Shown piece by piece: positions 9,637-17,558 of a stretch of DNA of 36,997 nt (positions are counted from its first letter, which is position 1; the number at the start of each line of letters is the position of its first letter). A program made the translations under genes and the position numbers. Below the pieces are notes generated by a model. It was given only the letters and a program-made list of their open reading frames with translations. It was not told the origin of the DNA and searched no databases. Location: positions 1 through 36,997 of the IMG/VR virus record IMGVR_UViG_3300005527_000132; one strand, written 5' to 3'. Origin of the DNA: a virus.

Positions 9637-10394
9637 AATATATCATTTTCCCAATCAAGTTTAAAATCTCTATATTTATCTCTTAATCGATTTAAACTTG
9701 AAGCTATTTGTTTGGTATTTAGATTCGTTATCTCTCTTATATACAGATAGATTGCTTTTTTATTGAAAATTTCAATACGATCAGGATTCTCCAATAAAAT
9801 TTTAACAGCTTGTAAAACTTTATCATCGTTCTGTTTTAATTCTTCTGAATCCCATTCTTTCATCTCGCTCCAAAGAGCGCCCCAAAATTCTTCTCCCTCT
9901 CTATCTGAATCATATGTGTTATGAACCAATAGGTTATCTTCTTCGCTCTCTTTTTTGATATCTTCGAAATATACTTCGTGTTTTGCTTGATGAGAATTCT
10001 TTTTGACTTTATGAATAAACCAATTTTTGGTTATGACTGAAAAGTAACTAAATGCCTTAGAGCCTTTTAATGGGTCAAATTTATCCAATATGGTTGTTAA
10101 CCAAACCTTGCACTCGCTCTTTAGGTCTTCAATATTTGGTAAACTAGTGAACTTATAAGTAAAAACTATTTTATCTACCAACTCATTAAAAACAGGGCCG
10201 ATATAAGCAACATAAAGTTCTTGTCTTTTTTTTGGATCTCGTACTTGAGCATATTGTACGATTGCATCTTCATGAACTTTTGAAAAATATATTTTTCCTT
10301 GTGTTGTTCTTACTTGAGTTGTTTTATTAAAGGTTACGTTTGTTTGGTTTGAATTCAAACTGTTTTGGCTCTGGCTCTTCTTCGGACGTGGCAT
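9633..10394 (-). CDS. 55: Late-transcription sigma factor, gp55-like
   Basis: A 253-residue sigma-like protein. The region around residues 85-130 reads as sigma region 2: LKSECKVWLTTILDKFDPLK followed by GSKAFSYFSVITKNWFIHKV, the most conserved part of T4 gp55. An acidic segment follows, then a C-terminal basic helical region with a possible HTH-like TKQIASSLNRLRDKYRDFK. In T4, gp55 directs host core RNA polymerase to late promoters of the TATAAATA type, helped by gp33 and the gp45 clamp. I place the start at the ATG at 10392-10394 because GGAG lies six bases upstream; a TTG one codon earlier is less likely. The first 68 bp overlap the 3' end of the upstream membrane-protein gene in another frame. 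Slightly longer than T4 gp55 (185 residues), with an Asn/Gln/Thr-rich N-terminal extension. Confidence 0.87.
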   Translation of the reverse strand: MPRPKKSQSQNSLNSNQTNVTFNKTTQVRTTQGKIYFSKVHEDAIVQYAQVRDPKKRQELYVAYIGPVFNELVDKIVFTYKFTSLPNIEDLKSECKVWLTTILDKFDPLKGSKAFSYFSVITKNWFIHKVKKNSHQAKHEVYFEDIKKESEEDNLLVHNTYDSDREGEEFWGALWSEMKEWDSEELKQNDDKVLQAVKILLENPDRIEIFNKKAIYLYIREITNLNTKQIASSLNRLRDKYRDFKLDWENDIL

Positions 10395-10677
10395 CAATTT
10401 CTCCAGCTACAACCATATAATCCTGTTTTAGATCAGAATAGGCTTGTGTTATAAATTTTGTATGTTGAACTAGTGATTCAAGAGTGGGATCACCATAAAA
10501 CATTTCAAGTTCATTAATTTTTGTTAAATGCTCTGTAAAATCAGATATTTGTGAATCAAATATTTGAAATGTTTCTTGTATAAGAACAATACGTTTTACT
10601 AATCTAAAAGCATACCAACCAAATAATACATTAATACCAATTGATATAGCCAGTAAAATTAGTAAAACAATTGTCAT
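10327..10677 (-). CDS. Small membrane protein with one N-terminal helix (116 aa)
   Basis: Residues 2-24 (MTIVLLILLAISIGINVLFG) form one hydrophobic transmembrane helix. A basic segment VKR and a soluble helical domain follow, containing FQIFDSQISDFTEHLTKINE. The C-terminal tail is acidic (SEEEPEPKQFE). This suggests an inner-membrane anchor with a cytoplasmic domain. Similar one-helix proteins are found next to gp55 in marine T4-like phages, with unknown function. It overlaps FmdB-like gene 10674-10922 by ATGA and gp55 by 68 bp, so all three are probably translationally coupled. AGGA lies about 10 nt before the ATG. Confidence 0.75.
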   Translation of the reverse strand: MTIVLLILLAISIGINVLFGWYAFRLVKRIVLIQETFQIFDSQISDFTEHLTKINELEMFYGDPTLESLVQHTKFITQAYSDLKQDYMVVAGEIDATSEEEPEPKQFEFKPNKRNL

Positions 10678-10922
10678 TTATTATAGTCCTGCCTCTTGAT
10701 ATTTTTCATATCTTCCTTAAGACTTTCCTTATTTTCTTCAATAAATGTTCGAACTAATTGCCCACTATTATTTTTTTGAGCAACCGTTATTGAAGAACTT
10801 AATACCTTCTTAAGTGAATCTATTGTTCCACACTTTTCACAATCTGTTAAGCGAGTGGACATATCATGAAAAGTATCGAACTGCTGTTCACAGCTTTTAC
10901 ATTTATATGTATAAACTGGCAT
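10674..10922 (-). CDS. FmdB-like zinc-ribbon protein (82 aa)
   Basis: The N-terminus, MPVYTYKCKSCEQQFDTF, is typical of the FmdB family. Cys8/Cys11 and Cys28/Cys31 (the second pair in DCEKCG) make a four-cysteine zinc ribbon. The remaining 45 residues are charged and helical. FmdB family members are putative regulatory proteins whose target is usually unknown; phage copies often lie near gp55. The start overlaps the stop of the upstream 59-codon gene by ATGA, and its own stop overlaps the next start the same way, so it belongs to the late-regulation operon. Confidence 0.85.
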   Translation of the reverse strand: MPVYTYKCKSCEQQFDTFHDMSTRLTDCEKCGTIDSLKKVLSSSITVAQKNNSGQLVRTFIEENKESLKEDMKNIKRQDYNK

Positions 10923-11101
10923 CAGTCTACTTCGTGTTCAACTTGGTTAACAGAGAAAGCTGGTGGATTTTTAACAAAAAGATTACCATCAACACTTTCC
11001 CATTCTAATTCTTCTAATACTGGAACTATATCGCTTTGTTCTAGTAGACTCTTTTGTAGAGCCATCATTAATGAGCCCATAGCTTGTTTTGATAATTTCA
11101 T
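10922..11101 (-). CDS. Small conserved phage protein (59 aa)
   Basis: A short gene translated from the minus strand: MKLSKQAMGSLMMALQKSLL, then EQSDIVPVLEELEWESVDG, ending NPPAFSVNQVEHEVD. GGAG lies seven bases before the ATG at 11099-11101, and the TGA overlaps the next start (ATGA), so it is a real gene. An N-terminal helix is followed by a short beta-like segment. Its position beside gp55 and FmdB makes a gp33-like late co-activator thinkable, but at half the length of T4 gp33 I cannot support that call. Confidence 0.72.
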   Translation of the reverse strand: MKLSKQAMGSLMMALQKSLLEQSDIVPVLEELEWESVDGNLFVKNPPAFSVNQVEHEVD

Positions 11102-11122
11102 TTCTTTACTCCAATTAATGTT

Positions 11123-12235
11123 TCAAATATCTTTATTGATATTTTTGACTGTCTCTATTATATGCTGAATCTGTGCTTTTTGTAAAGAAGGATAACTAGG
11201 AAGAACCACAGAATAATTATTTACTAAATTGCCATTCTGATTTGTTCTGTTCGTAGTTATTTTATTTTTTAAGAATTCTTGCTTCTCATGAGTATAAAAC
11301 ATAGGTCTTATGTCTATTCCGTTTTTATTAAAATAACCAAGAGCTTTATTGTAAGTAATTCCATTTGTAAATCTTAGACCAAACATCCAGCAGGAGTGTT
11401 CTGTGTTGGTTTCTTGTACTTGAACTTGTACAAAATCTAAATCTTTAAAAGAATTTGTATATGTATTGTATAAATCTATTTTTAGATTTAATATTTCATC
11501 TAGACTTTCTAGTTGACCTAATAAAAACGCCGCTTGTACATTTGTCAAGCGATAGTTTTGAGCTATTTTATCATGCTTAAATCTTTGGTTTGTATTACCT
11601 TGATTAATAAAAGATTTTAGATATTCTAGAATTTGTTTATCATTGATTATGACTGCTCCACCTTCACCACAGGTAATAGTTTTATTACCAAAGAACGAAA
11701 CAGCAGAAGCAAAAGTTTGTGTACCGGAAAATTTACCATTATATTTTCCAAACAGTCCTTCACAATTATCCTCAACAACTAATAGTTCTGGATATTTCTC
11801 TTTTATCAAATCAATATTTATTATATTTCCAAGATTATGTACACACAATAAAGCTGTTGTATGTAAGTCTGATTTGTCTAAAAGTTCAAATAATTCATTT
11901 AAATCATAGTTCCAGGAATCAATATTACAATCTACAGATACTAAAGAGAATTTTTCTTCATATAAAAAAGTATTCCAAGCTGCAACATAAGAATTGTTTG
12001 GTACTATTAGTGTTTTAATATTTGGATATTTAATCTGAATGGCTTTAGAGACGCAATGCATACCGGTAGTACCATTACTTACTAAAAACAGATTTTCTGT
12101 TTTCAATACTTCCTTAAGTTTATCTGTTGCTCTCTGTATGAACTCGCCTTGCGAAGATATCCATCCGGATTCTATAGCCTCATATGCATATTTTTTTGTT
12201 TTTTCATTAATAAATGGATCGTATACTTTTATCAT
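11123..12235 (-). CDS. per: GDP-perosamine-synthase-like aminotransferase (DegT/DnrJ/EryC1/StrS)
   Basis: A 370-residue PLP-dependent sugar aminotransferase of normal family length. The PLP lysine is K185 in SFFGNKTITCGEGG; this FxGNK-x-x-x-x-GEGG block is characteristic of perosamine synthase (RfbE/Per) and relatives. The acidic residue contacting the pyridine nitrogen is D156 in VVEDNCEG, and SNGTTGMH (53-60) is the phosphate/sugar cup. The lysine rules out the PLP-dehydratase ColD, which has His there. With GDP-mannose 4,6-dehydratase in the same cassette, the likely reaction is GDP-4-keto-6-deoxymannose plus glutamate to GDP-perosamine. Another 4-amino sugar product is possible. No ribosome site is evident before the ATG; an AT-rich hairpin lies upstream. 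Confidence 0.82.
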   Translation of the reverse strand: MIKVYDPFINEKTKKYAYEAIESGWISSQGEFIQRATDKLKEVLKTENLFLVSNGTTGMHCVSKAIQIKYPNIKTLIVPNNSYVAAWNTFLYEEKFSLVSVDCNIDSWNYDLNELFELLDKSDLHTTALLCVHNLGNIINIDLIKEKYPELLVVEDNCEGLFGKYNGKFSGTQTFASAVSFFGNKTITCGEGGAVIINDKQILEYLKSFINQGNTNQRFKHDKIAQNYRLTNVQAAFLLGQLESLDEILNLKIDLYNTYTNSFKDLDFVQVQVQETNTEHSCWMFGLRFTNGITYNKALGYFNKNGIDIRPMFYTHEKQEFLKNKITTNRTNQNGNLVNNYSVVLPSYPSLQKAQIQHIIETVKNINKDI

Positions 12236-12252
12236 ATTTTGATATATCAGTT

Positions 12253-12278
12253 ATAGTATTTTTAAAATATAATACTAT
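12253..12278 (-). other. AT-rich hairpin between two genes
   Basis: ATAGTATT at 12253-12260 pairs with AATACTAT at 12271-12278 (8 bp, 10-nt loop). It lies in the 55-nt gap after the DUF4254-like gene. It could be a weak terminator, an mRNA end-processing site or part of a promoter; no GC stem or clean U-run supports termination. Confidence 0.35.
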
Positions 12279-12290
12279 GTTTTAATTTCC

Positions 12291-12599
12291 TTAGTATGTT
12301 TTGTGCTTTCTTTGTATATTTTTACCGTCATCTAATTCTTTACCTGCAGCAGCTTCGGTAATCATTAGAATTACTTTTTGATCAATCTCGTCAATCAACT
12401 GGTTTCTTTGAACATTAAGATCTGTTGCTCTTTTCAAACAGTCCCAAAGACGTTTAGCGCCCTCTTCATTCGAAAAGTATTCTGTCTTATATTGTTCAAA
12501 ATCCATTTTACGAATTTTATATATTTCTTCTTGATTATTCCACATTTTTGTATCTATAGTAAATAATTTATCAATTAAACTTCCTAGTGTATCCGCCAT
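12291..12599 (-). CDS. Small DUF4254-like protein in the sugar cassette (102 aa)
   Basis: An all-helical 102-residue protein starting MADTLGSLIDKLFTIDTKMW, followed by NNQEEIYKIRKMDFEQ. The pattern (T/L)GSLIDKL-x3-(N/D)-x-K-x-W resembles the small DUF4254-type proteins found next to nucleotide-sugar genes and glycosyltransferases. No catalytic residues are evident. A perfect AGGAG stands six bases before the ATG. Flanked by the acetyltransferase and the aminotransferase, it probably serves the same glycan pathway. The DUF assignment is from memory and is tentative. Confidence 0.65.
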   Translation of the reverse strand: MADTLGSLIDKLFTIDTKMWNNQEEIYKIRKMDFEQYKTEYFSNEEGAKRLWDCLKRATDLNVQRNQLIDEIDQKVILMITEAAAGKELDDGKNIQRKHKTY

Positions 12600-12608
12600 A
12601 TTAAACTC

Positions 12609-13241
12609 CTATTTAATTTTTTTACAAGGCATTCCAACATATGTGCCAGATTCTAAAAGATCTTTCACTACTACCGCTCCAGCACCAATTATTACATTAC
12701 TAGCAATTTTTTTATTTTCGATTATAATACAATTTGTACCGAGATAGGCTAAATTTTGTATATTTACATTTCCAGATATATTACAACCTGGCGAGCAGGT
12801 AACAAAATCTTCGATTCTAGAATCGTGACCAAGAGTACAATTTAAATTAATATGTACAAAATTACCAATTACAATATTTGTAGTAACAGATACATGAGAA
12901 CATAATATATTTCCAAAACCTAACTTAACAAATCGCTCATCTAATACAACAGATTTATGTATAAGATTTGGAAAAGAAATATTATTTTTATTTTTTAACT
13001 TAGAATAAATTTTTTGTTTTATATTTGGACTTCCAACTGCTATAAAACACTCGATATCTTCATTAATATTAAAAAAATCTTTCTCTGAAATTACAGATCT
13101 GCCATTAATTTGGGTGCCTAAGTCTTCAGAAGAATCTTCTGCTACAAAAACAACATCTGCCAAGCTACCAAAGTTTTCATAAATTATGAACTCTACTTCT
13201 TTAGCAAAACCTTTTGTACCAAATATATATTTTTTTTTCAT
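12609..13241 (-). CDS. NeuD/PglD/PerB-like sugar N-acetyltransferase
   Basis: A 210-residue acetyltransferase with the two-part layout of NeuD, PglD and PerB. The N-terminal Rossmann-like domain (YIFGTKGFAKEVEF and later CFIAVGSPNIKQKI) binds the nucleotide sugar; the C-terminal left-handed parallel beta-helix of hexapeptide repeats begins near residue 95. H141 in CTLGHDSRIEDF is the expected catalytic base; YLGTNC and VIIGAGAVVVKD are late repeats. Next to a GDP-perosamine-synthase-like gene, the likely reaction is acetyl-CoA plus GDP-perosamine to GDP-N-acetylperosamine. I use the ATG at 13239-13241 because it overlaps the upstream stop as ATGA; a TTG two codons upstream is possible. Confidence 0.82.
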   Translation of the reverse strand: MKKKYIFGTKGFAKEVEFIIYENFGSLADVVFVAEDSSEDLGTQINGRSVISEKDFFNINEDIECFIAVGSPNIKQKIYSKLKNKNNISFPNLIHKSVVLDERFVKLGFGNILCSHVSVTTNIVIGNFVHINLNCTLGHDSRIEDFVTCSPGCNISGNVNIQNLAYLGTNCIIIENKKIASNVIIGAGAVVVKDLLESGTYVGMPCKKIK

Positions 13242-14125
13242 ATACAATTTTTTAAACTTTCTTTGAATTGATCAATTGTTGTAACAATGGTTTTATTTTG
13301 CATATGCTTCCACTCAAAACTACTCCAATGTAAGCCATGTGTTACCTCAATTCTAGGCTTAGATATATCGCAAAAGTCAGAATGTGTTAAACAGCTTAAT
13401 CCAGAACAACAGCCGATAAACATATCGACCAAATTGTACAACTCTGCATTAGACATAAAAGAACCATTATAAAAATGGATATCTATTCCATATTTTTTTG
13501 CTAATGAATCAAAATATTCTGGCTTATTTTTTCCACTAAAAATAATACTATATCCTCTATCTTCAGCAAAATCACACAAAATTTTTATATAATTTAAATT
13601 AAATGGAGATTGATTAGAGAAATTTTCATATTCTAATAAAATAAACTTATTTTTATCATTATTAATACTTTTAACAAAGTGTTGTGCTTCTAGTTTTTCT
13701 TCTTGAGTTAAAAATATATTTGGAATAAAGTCACAAGCAAAATTTGTAATTCCGGATGTTTTATATTTTATGATATTCAATAAATTATCTTCTTGTCTTG
13801 AAAGTTCGATTCTGTTCTTGAGAGAATAATAATATGGAGCTACAAACTTGACTATATCATATTTTGAAAATAACTCTTTCTCATTCTGTTCGATAAAAAA
13901 GGTCATATTTACATAACTATGCAAATCATCGCCTGTGTGTATATTTTCATATATTAATATATTATCAATATTTTTATTATTTTTTAATATATGTACATAT
14001 TTTTTACTGGTCAGCCAAGTTATTTGACAATCTGGTTCTACTATTTTGTGATGTTTTACAATTGGTGTACAATTTAAAATATCACCACCTGCTCCACAAT
14101 TAATAATTAAAATTTTGTTTCCCAT
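13238..14125 (-). CDS. GT9-like (heptosyltransferase-type) glycosyltransferase
   Basis: A 295-residue protein beginning MGNKILIINCGAGGDILNCT, which matches the start of GT9 ADP-heptose:LPS heptosyltransferases (KILI-x-GxGDxLxxTPxI). A second Rossmann-like half starts near residue 160 (KFILLEYENFSNQSPFNLNY). It has the late SNAELYNLVDMFIGCCSGLS segment, where GT9 enzymes bind the nucleotide sugar near a Gly/Ser turn. Length is slightly below bacterial heptosyltransferases (about 320-350). It probably adds a sugar to a host-like or phage glycan; donor and acceptor are unknown. It lies 1 nt after gmd and overlaps the acetyltransferase start by 4 nt. Confidence 0.75.
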   Translation of the reverse strand: MGNKILIINCGAGGDILNCTPIVKHHKIVEPDCQITWLTSKKYVHILKNNKNIDNILIYENIHTGDDLHSYVNMTFFIEQNEKELFSKYDIVKFVAPYYYSLKNRIELSRQEDNLLNIIKYKTSGITNFACDFIPNIFLTQEEKLEAQHFVKSINNDKNKFILLEYENFSNQSPFNLNYIKILCDFAEDRGYSIIFSGKNKPEYFDSLAKKYGIDIHFYNGSFMSNAELYNLVDMFIGCCSGLSCLTHSDFCDISKPRIEVTHGLHWSSFEWKHMQNKTIVTTIDQFKESLKNCI

Positions 14126-14126
14126 A

Positions 14127-15104
14127 TTATTTTAATGAAGTTTTATCGTGCTCAAACATCATTTTTGCTAGCTGTTTAAAACCTACTTTACGTTTCCAGC
14201 CTAATTCCTGTTCTGCTCTTTTTGGATCTGCCAAAAGGAAAGCAACATCGTGTGGCCTAAAAAGTGTTTCAGTTGAAACCATTTGTTTTTCTGGATCAAG
14301 GCCGGCAAGAGTAAAGATTTCTTCTACGAATTCTTTAACGGTGTGTGTTTCACCGGTACCAATAACATAATCTCTTGGCTCACTATTTTGAAGCATTAAC
14401 CACATAGCTTCTACATAATCGCCGGCAAAACCCCAATCACGTTTTGTATCAATACGACCTAATTCTAGTTTATCTTGTTTACCAGCTAAAATATTAGCCG
14501 CAGCTTTTGTAATTTTACGAGTTACGAAATGCTCTCCACGTCTTGGTGATTCGTGATTAAAGAGAATACCAGAACAAGCAAACATATCATATGATTTACG
14601 ATATGTAGCAGTTAGGTTGTGTGCAAAAACTTTAGCACAAGCATATGGTGAAATTGGAGAAAATACAGTATCTTCATTTTGTGGTCCAGGCATATCACCA
14701 AACATTTCTGATGTTGACGCTTGATAAAAGCGGATACTTTTATCGATACATCGAATTGTTTCCAAGATATTCATTGGACCTACAGCATCAATATGTACTG
14801 TACTCATCGGTGAACGGTAAGACTCTCCAACGTGTGATTGTGCGGCAAGATTATAGATTTCATTTGGTTTATGTTTATCGATTAATCTCCACATCGCAGA
14901 GGCATCAGTAATGTCTCCAGTTTCAATCAAAAAATCTGGATTTGCTAAATTGTGTTGTATACCGGCTAATTTTGCTGTGTCATTCGATGCAGTATATCTT
15001 AGCAAGCCTACTACTTTATAATTTTTTGAAAGAAGTAGATCGGCAAGATACGAACCATCTTGTCCATTTACTCCAGTTATTAATGCTACTTTTTGTTTTG
15101 TCAT
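14127..15104 (-). CDS. gmd: GDP-mannose 4,6-dehydratase
   Basis: A 325-residue short-chain dehydrogenase fold enzyme. The NAD(P) loop TGVNGQDGSY is at residues 10-19, the catalytic Thr/Glu in STSEMFG at 130-136, and the Tyr-x3-Lys pair is Y154/K158 in SPYACAK. HESPRRGEHFVTRKI and DTKRDWGFAGDYVEAMW are signature blocks of GMD. It converts GDP-mannose to GDP-4-keto-6-deoxymannose, the branch point for perosamine, fucose and rhamnose sugars. I chose the ATG at 15102-15104: AGGA sits just upstream and family homology begins there. An ATG 20 codons further upstream would overlap the preceding gene. No GDP-fucose or rhamnose reductase is present, so the perosamine branch is favoured. Confidence 0.96.
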   Translation of the reverse strand: MTKQKVALITGVNGQDGSYLADLLLSKNYKVVGLLRYTASNDTAKLAGIQHNLANPDFLIETGDITDASAMWRLIDKHKPNEIYNLAAQSHVGESYRSPMSTVHIDAVGPMNILETIRCIDKSIRFYQASTSEMFGDMPGPQNEDTVFSPISPYACAKVFAHNLTATYRKSYDMFACSGILFNHESPRRGEHFVTRKITKAAANILAGKQDKLELGRIDTKRDWGFAGDYVEAMWLMLQNSEPRDYVIGTGETHTVKEFVEEIFTLAGLDPEKQMVSTETLFRPHDVAFLLADPKRAEQELGWKRKVGFKQLAKMMFEHDKTSLK

Positions 15105-15112
15105 TTTATTCC

Positions 15113-16285
15113 TCAATTCAATAAAACATTGACCAAATCTTGGGTTATTTTTTGTGGATTGCAATACTCTTGCAAAAATTTACGTGATTCTATACCGGTT
15201 CGTTTTAATTGTTCAGGGTTCTCTTTCCACAAATTATATGCTTTCCTAAGCTGGTTTCGTAAATCATCTAAATCTGTTTCAACCAATTTCATTTCTACTG
15301 ATGAGTAATCCTTAGTAAAAGCACCGGTACAGGTCATAAACCTGGAATTTATAAAGAAATTATCCGGATGAATAAAATCTATATGGCCACCTTTATCTGG
15401 TGTCATCACAGGTAATTCTCGGCCTATAGCTTCAGCAATTGTTAATCCAAAACCCTCGCCTCTTGTCGGCAAACAAAATAAATTAGAATTATCTATTATT
15501 ATGTCAATTTCCTGTTTTGATAAAAGACCGGTTACTACATTAATTTTGCATTTCATTGGATCTAGATAATGACTTATTGAATTTTTATAATTTTTAACTT
15601 CTGATAATATGTGATTTCTGTCTTCTTCGAACTTACCAGTCGCTGGTCCAAAGCCATATGTCTTTATTGTTAATAGAGCATCTTCTTGATGATAAAACTC
15701 ACTACAATAAGCTTTTATCAGTAAATCAAAACCTTTTCTTGGTGTCCACTGAGACATAGATAGAATATTAAATACTTTTTTCTGTTCTTTTCTGATTGGT
15801 TCAGAAAAATCAATCAAATATGGAATCTTATACGTAGGGAGTCCCGTTTGTGACTCAAAAACTTGCTTATTCCAATCGCAAGGTACAATAATTTGGTGAA
15901 AATATTTTTTATAATTTTCTAACCAAAATGCCGGTACCCTATCTGTTTCCCAAACAACCATATTGGTATTTTTTTTAGAATTTTGGAAAATGGGATCAAA
16001 TTTTAAATGATCAATTATTAAATTTGGTGTTAAAAACCAAGCAACATCATAATCTTTTTTACAAAACTCTACCATTTCATCACTATTTTTTAATTCATAT
16101 TTTTCAATTAATTGTATTTCTGATTTGGACAGTTTGGCTTGTTCAAAATTCCAAGTATAAAGACCTAATTCAAAAGCACCCGGATTCATTTGTAAAAACG
16201 AATCTAAACATTTTAAATAACTTCTAGCTGCAACAGAATATCCAGACGGTCCTCTGAATGTGGAGACAAACAATAATCTTTTCAC
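15113..16285 (-). CDS. Glycosyltransferase, GT4-like (GT-B fold), copy 1
   Basis: A 390-residue GT-B enzyme. The N-terminal Gly-rich turn is FVSTFRGPSGYSVAARSY; the nucleotide-sugar domain starts at NILSMSQWTPRKGFDLLI. The retaining-GT4 E-x7-E signature is GEGFGLTIAEAIGRELPV. It starts with GTG at 16283-16285, overlapping the upstream TGA (GTGA), with GGTGA seven bases upstream. Together with the next two genes it forms a run of three GT4-like enzymes, which suggests sequential addition of sugars. Donor and acceptor cannot be read from the sequence; GDP-linked mannose-derived sugars are the natural candidates given the cassette. Confidence 0.87.
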   Translation of the reverse strand: MKRLLFVSTFRGPSGYSVAARSYLKCLDSFLQMNPGAFELGLYTWNFEQAKLSKSEIQLIEKYELKNSDEMVEFCKKDYDVAWFLTPNLIIDHLKFDPIFQNSKKNTNMVVWETDRVPAFWLENYKKYFHQIIVPCDWNKQVFESQTGLPTYKIPYLIDFSEPIRKEQKKVFNILSMSQWTPRKGFDLLIKAYCSEFYHQEDALLTIKTYGFGPATGKFEEDRNHILSEVKNYKNSISHYLDPMKCKINVVTGLLSKQEIDIIIDNSNLFCLPTRGEGFGLTIAEAIGRELPVMTPDKGGHIDFIHPDNFFINSRFMTCTGAFTKDYSSVEMKLVETDLDDLRNQLRKAYNLWKENPEQLKRTGIESRKFLQEYCNPQKITQDLVNVLLN

Positions 16286-17547
16286 AGTAAATCACCAATA
16301 ATCATTTCTTTATTTTCGGTATTATTTTCTAATGAGCCGCCCCAAACACTTTCAGCAAATTGCCTGAAAACGACTTCTTCGGTGAAAGTCTTCAATACAT
16401 GTTCTTGTAACTTTTTCGCCTGTGAAAGATTTGGTGCATAGTTCTTAACCAATTCTCTCATAGCTTCCCTAACAGAACTATGTTTAACATATGCCCACTT
16501 AGAATCAGCCTGAATTACTCCATCCCAAACTGCTTCTTTCTGTACTTCCTTTAGCTCAAAATCGATTTTAACACAGTGTGAGCGCATTTTAATCTTGCCG
16601 GTATCCTTTTCTTTCTTCGGGGCTTTCAGAAAGTCAGTCTGTCCACTCCAAAATGGTGCGGCGACGGGCAATCCTGCTGATGCAGCCTCAAACATAGGAA
16701 TACCAAAACCTTCACCGTGCGTTGTACTTACAAAAGCCTTAATTTTTGGATGCTGATAAAGACCAGCCATTTCTTCATCAGTCATATTACCGTGAAGAAG
16801 ATGGATTTTACATTTTCTATCTTGAGGTAAGGTAGATAGTAGATTTTTCATTCTAACTTCTGTTAGAGTTTTATCCATAATATTATTTTTAACTGAATTT
16901 GCCTTAACTACTAGTCCAACTTCTTCATCTTTAAATTCTTCAACAAAAGCACGAATTGTTGCTTCTATATTCTTTCTTGGTCCCCATTGAGCCACTGTCA
17001 AGAAATTAAAATCATTAGGTAGTTCTAATTCTGGTACAACTGGTACCAAATTTTTAACTGGAAACCCAACTACATCTATTGGCTTAGTATTACGGAATTC
17101 AAACTGTTCTTTTGTAGACTGATTTACAGCCTGATAAGCTGTATTATTAAACACATCTCTAGAATGTTCTGATATAACAATAAACTTATCCATTAGTATG
17201 GATTTTTCAATCCATTTTGGAGAAACTTTTGTTGTTTCAATACCAGCAGTATAGCCAATATTAACTGGCGCTATTTTTTCAAATTCATTTGGTATAGAAA
17301 TCTGTATTGATACATCAAACTGTTCCTTATTCTGGATTCTTTTTTGTGATTCTAGAATAATTGGCATCAGCAATTTTACTTCTTCTGATGTTTCTAGAAG
17401 ATTTCCTGTTCTTCCCCAATTTGTTGGCAAGATAGTAATATCAAAATGATCTGGGAACCTTGCTAATGAATGAATAGCCAAACGAGCCATTTCTCCATAA
17501 CCACTTCTACTTAATACTGGTCCTCTAACAATTACTTTCTTTTTCAT
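16282..17547 (-). CDS. Glycosyltransferase, GT4-like (GT-B fold), copy 2
   Basis: A 421-residue GT-B glycosyltransferase. It begins KKKVIVRGPVLSRSGYGEMA, the same SGYG/SGYS turn as its neighbour, continues with FLTVAQWGPRKNIEATIRAF, and has the E-x7-E signature HGEGFGIPMFEAASAGLPV. A GQTDFL acceptor loop follows. I chose the ATG at 17545-17547 because GGAG is five bases upstream; a TTG start 5 codons earlier would overlap the previous gene. The C-terminal helix (EEVVFRQFAESVW) is usual for the family. It looks like a diverged duplicate of its downstream neighbour, based on the shared N-terminal and QW-x-PRK motifs. Confidence 0.87.
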   Translation of the reverse strand: MKKKVIVRGPVLSRSGYGEMARLAIHSLARFPDHFDITILPTNWGRTGNLLETSEEVKLLMPIILESQKRIQNKEQFDVSIQISIPNEFEKIAPVNIGYTAGIETTKVSPKWIEKSILMDKFIVISEHSRDVFNNTAYQAVNQSTKEQFEFRNTKPIDVVGFPVKNLVPVVPELELPNDFNFLTVAQWGPRKNIEATIRAFVEEFKDEEVGLVVKANSVKNNIMDKTLTEVRMKNLLSTLPQDRKCKIHLLHGNMTDEEMAGLYQHPKIKAFVSTTHGEGFGIPMFEAASAGLPVAAPFWSGQTDFLKAPKKEKDTGKIKMRSHCVKIDFELKEVQKEAVWDGVIQADSKWAYVKHSSVREAMRELVKNYAPNLSQAKKLQEHVLKTFTEEVVFRQFAESVWGGSLENNTENKEMIIGDLL

Positions 17548-17558
17548 CTGTTCTCCGA

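Noticed and set aside
11123-12235. Aminotransferase as ColD-type 3-dehydratase
   Set aside because: The active-site lysine is present (K185), whereas ColD has histidine at that position.
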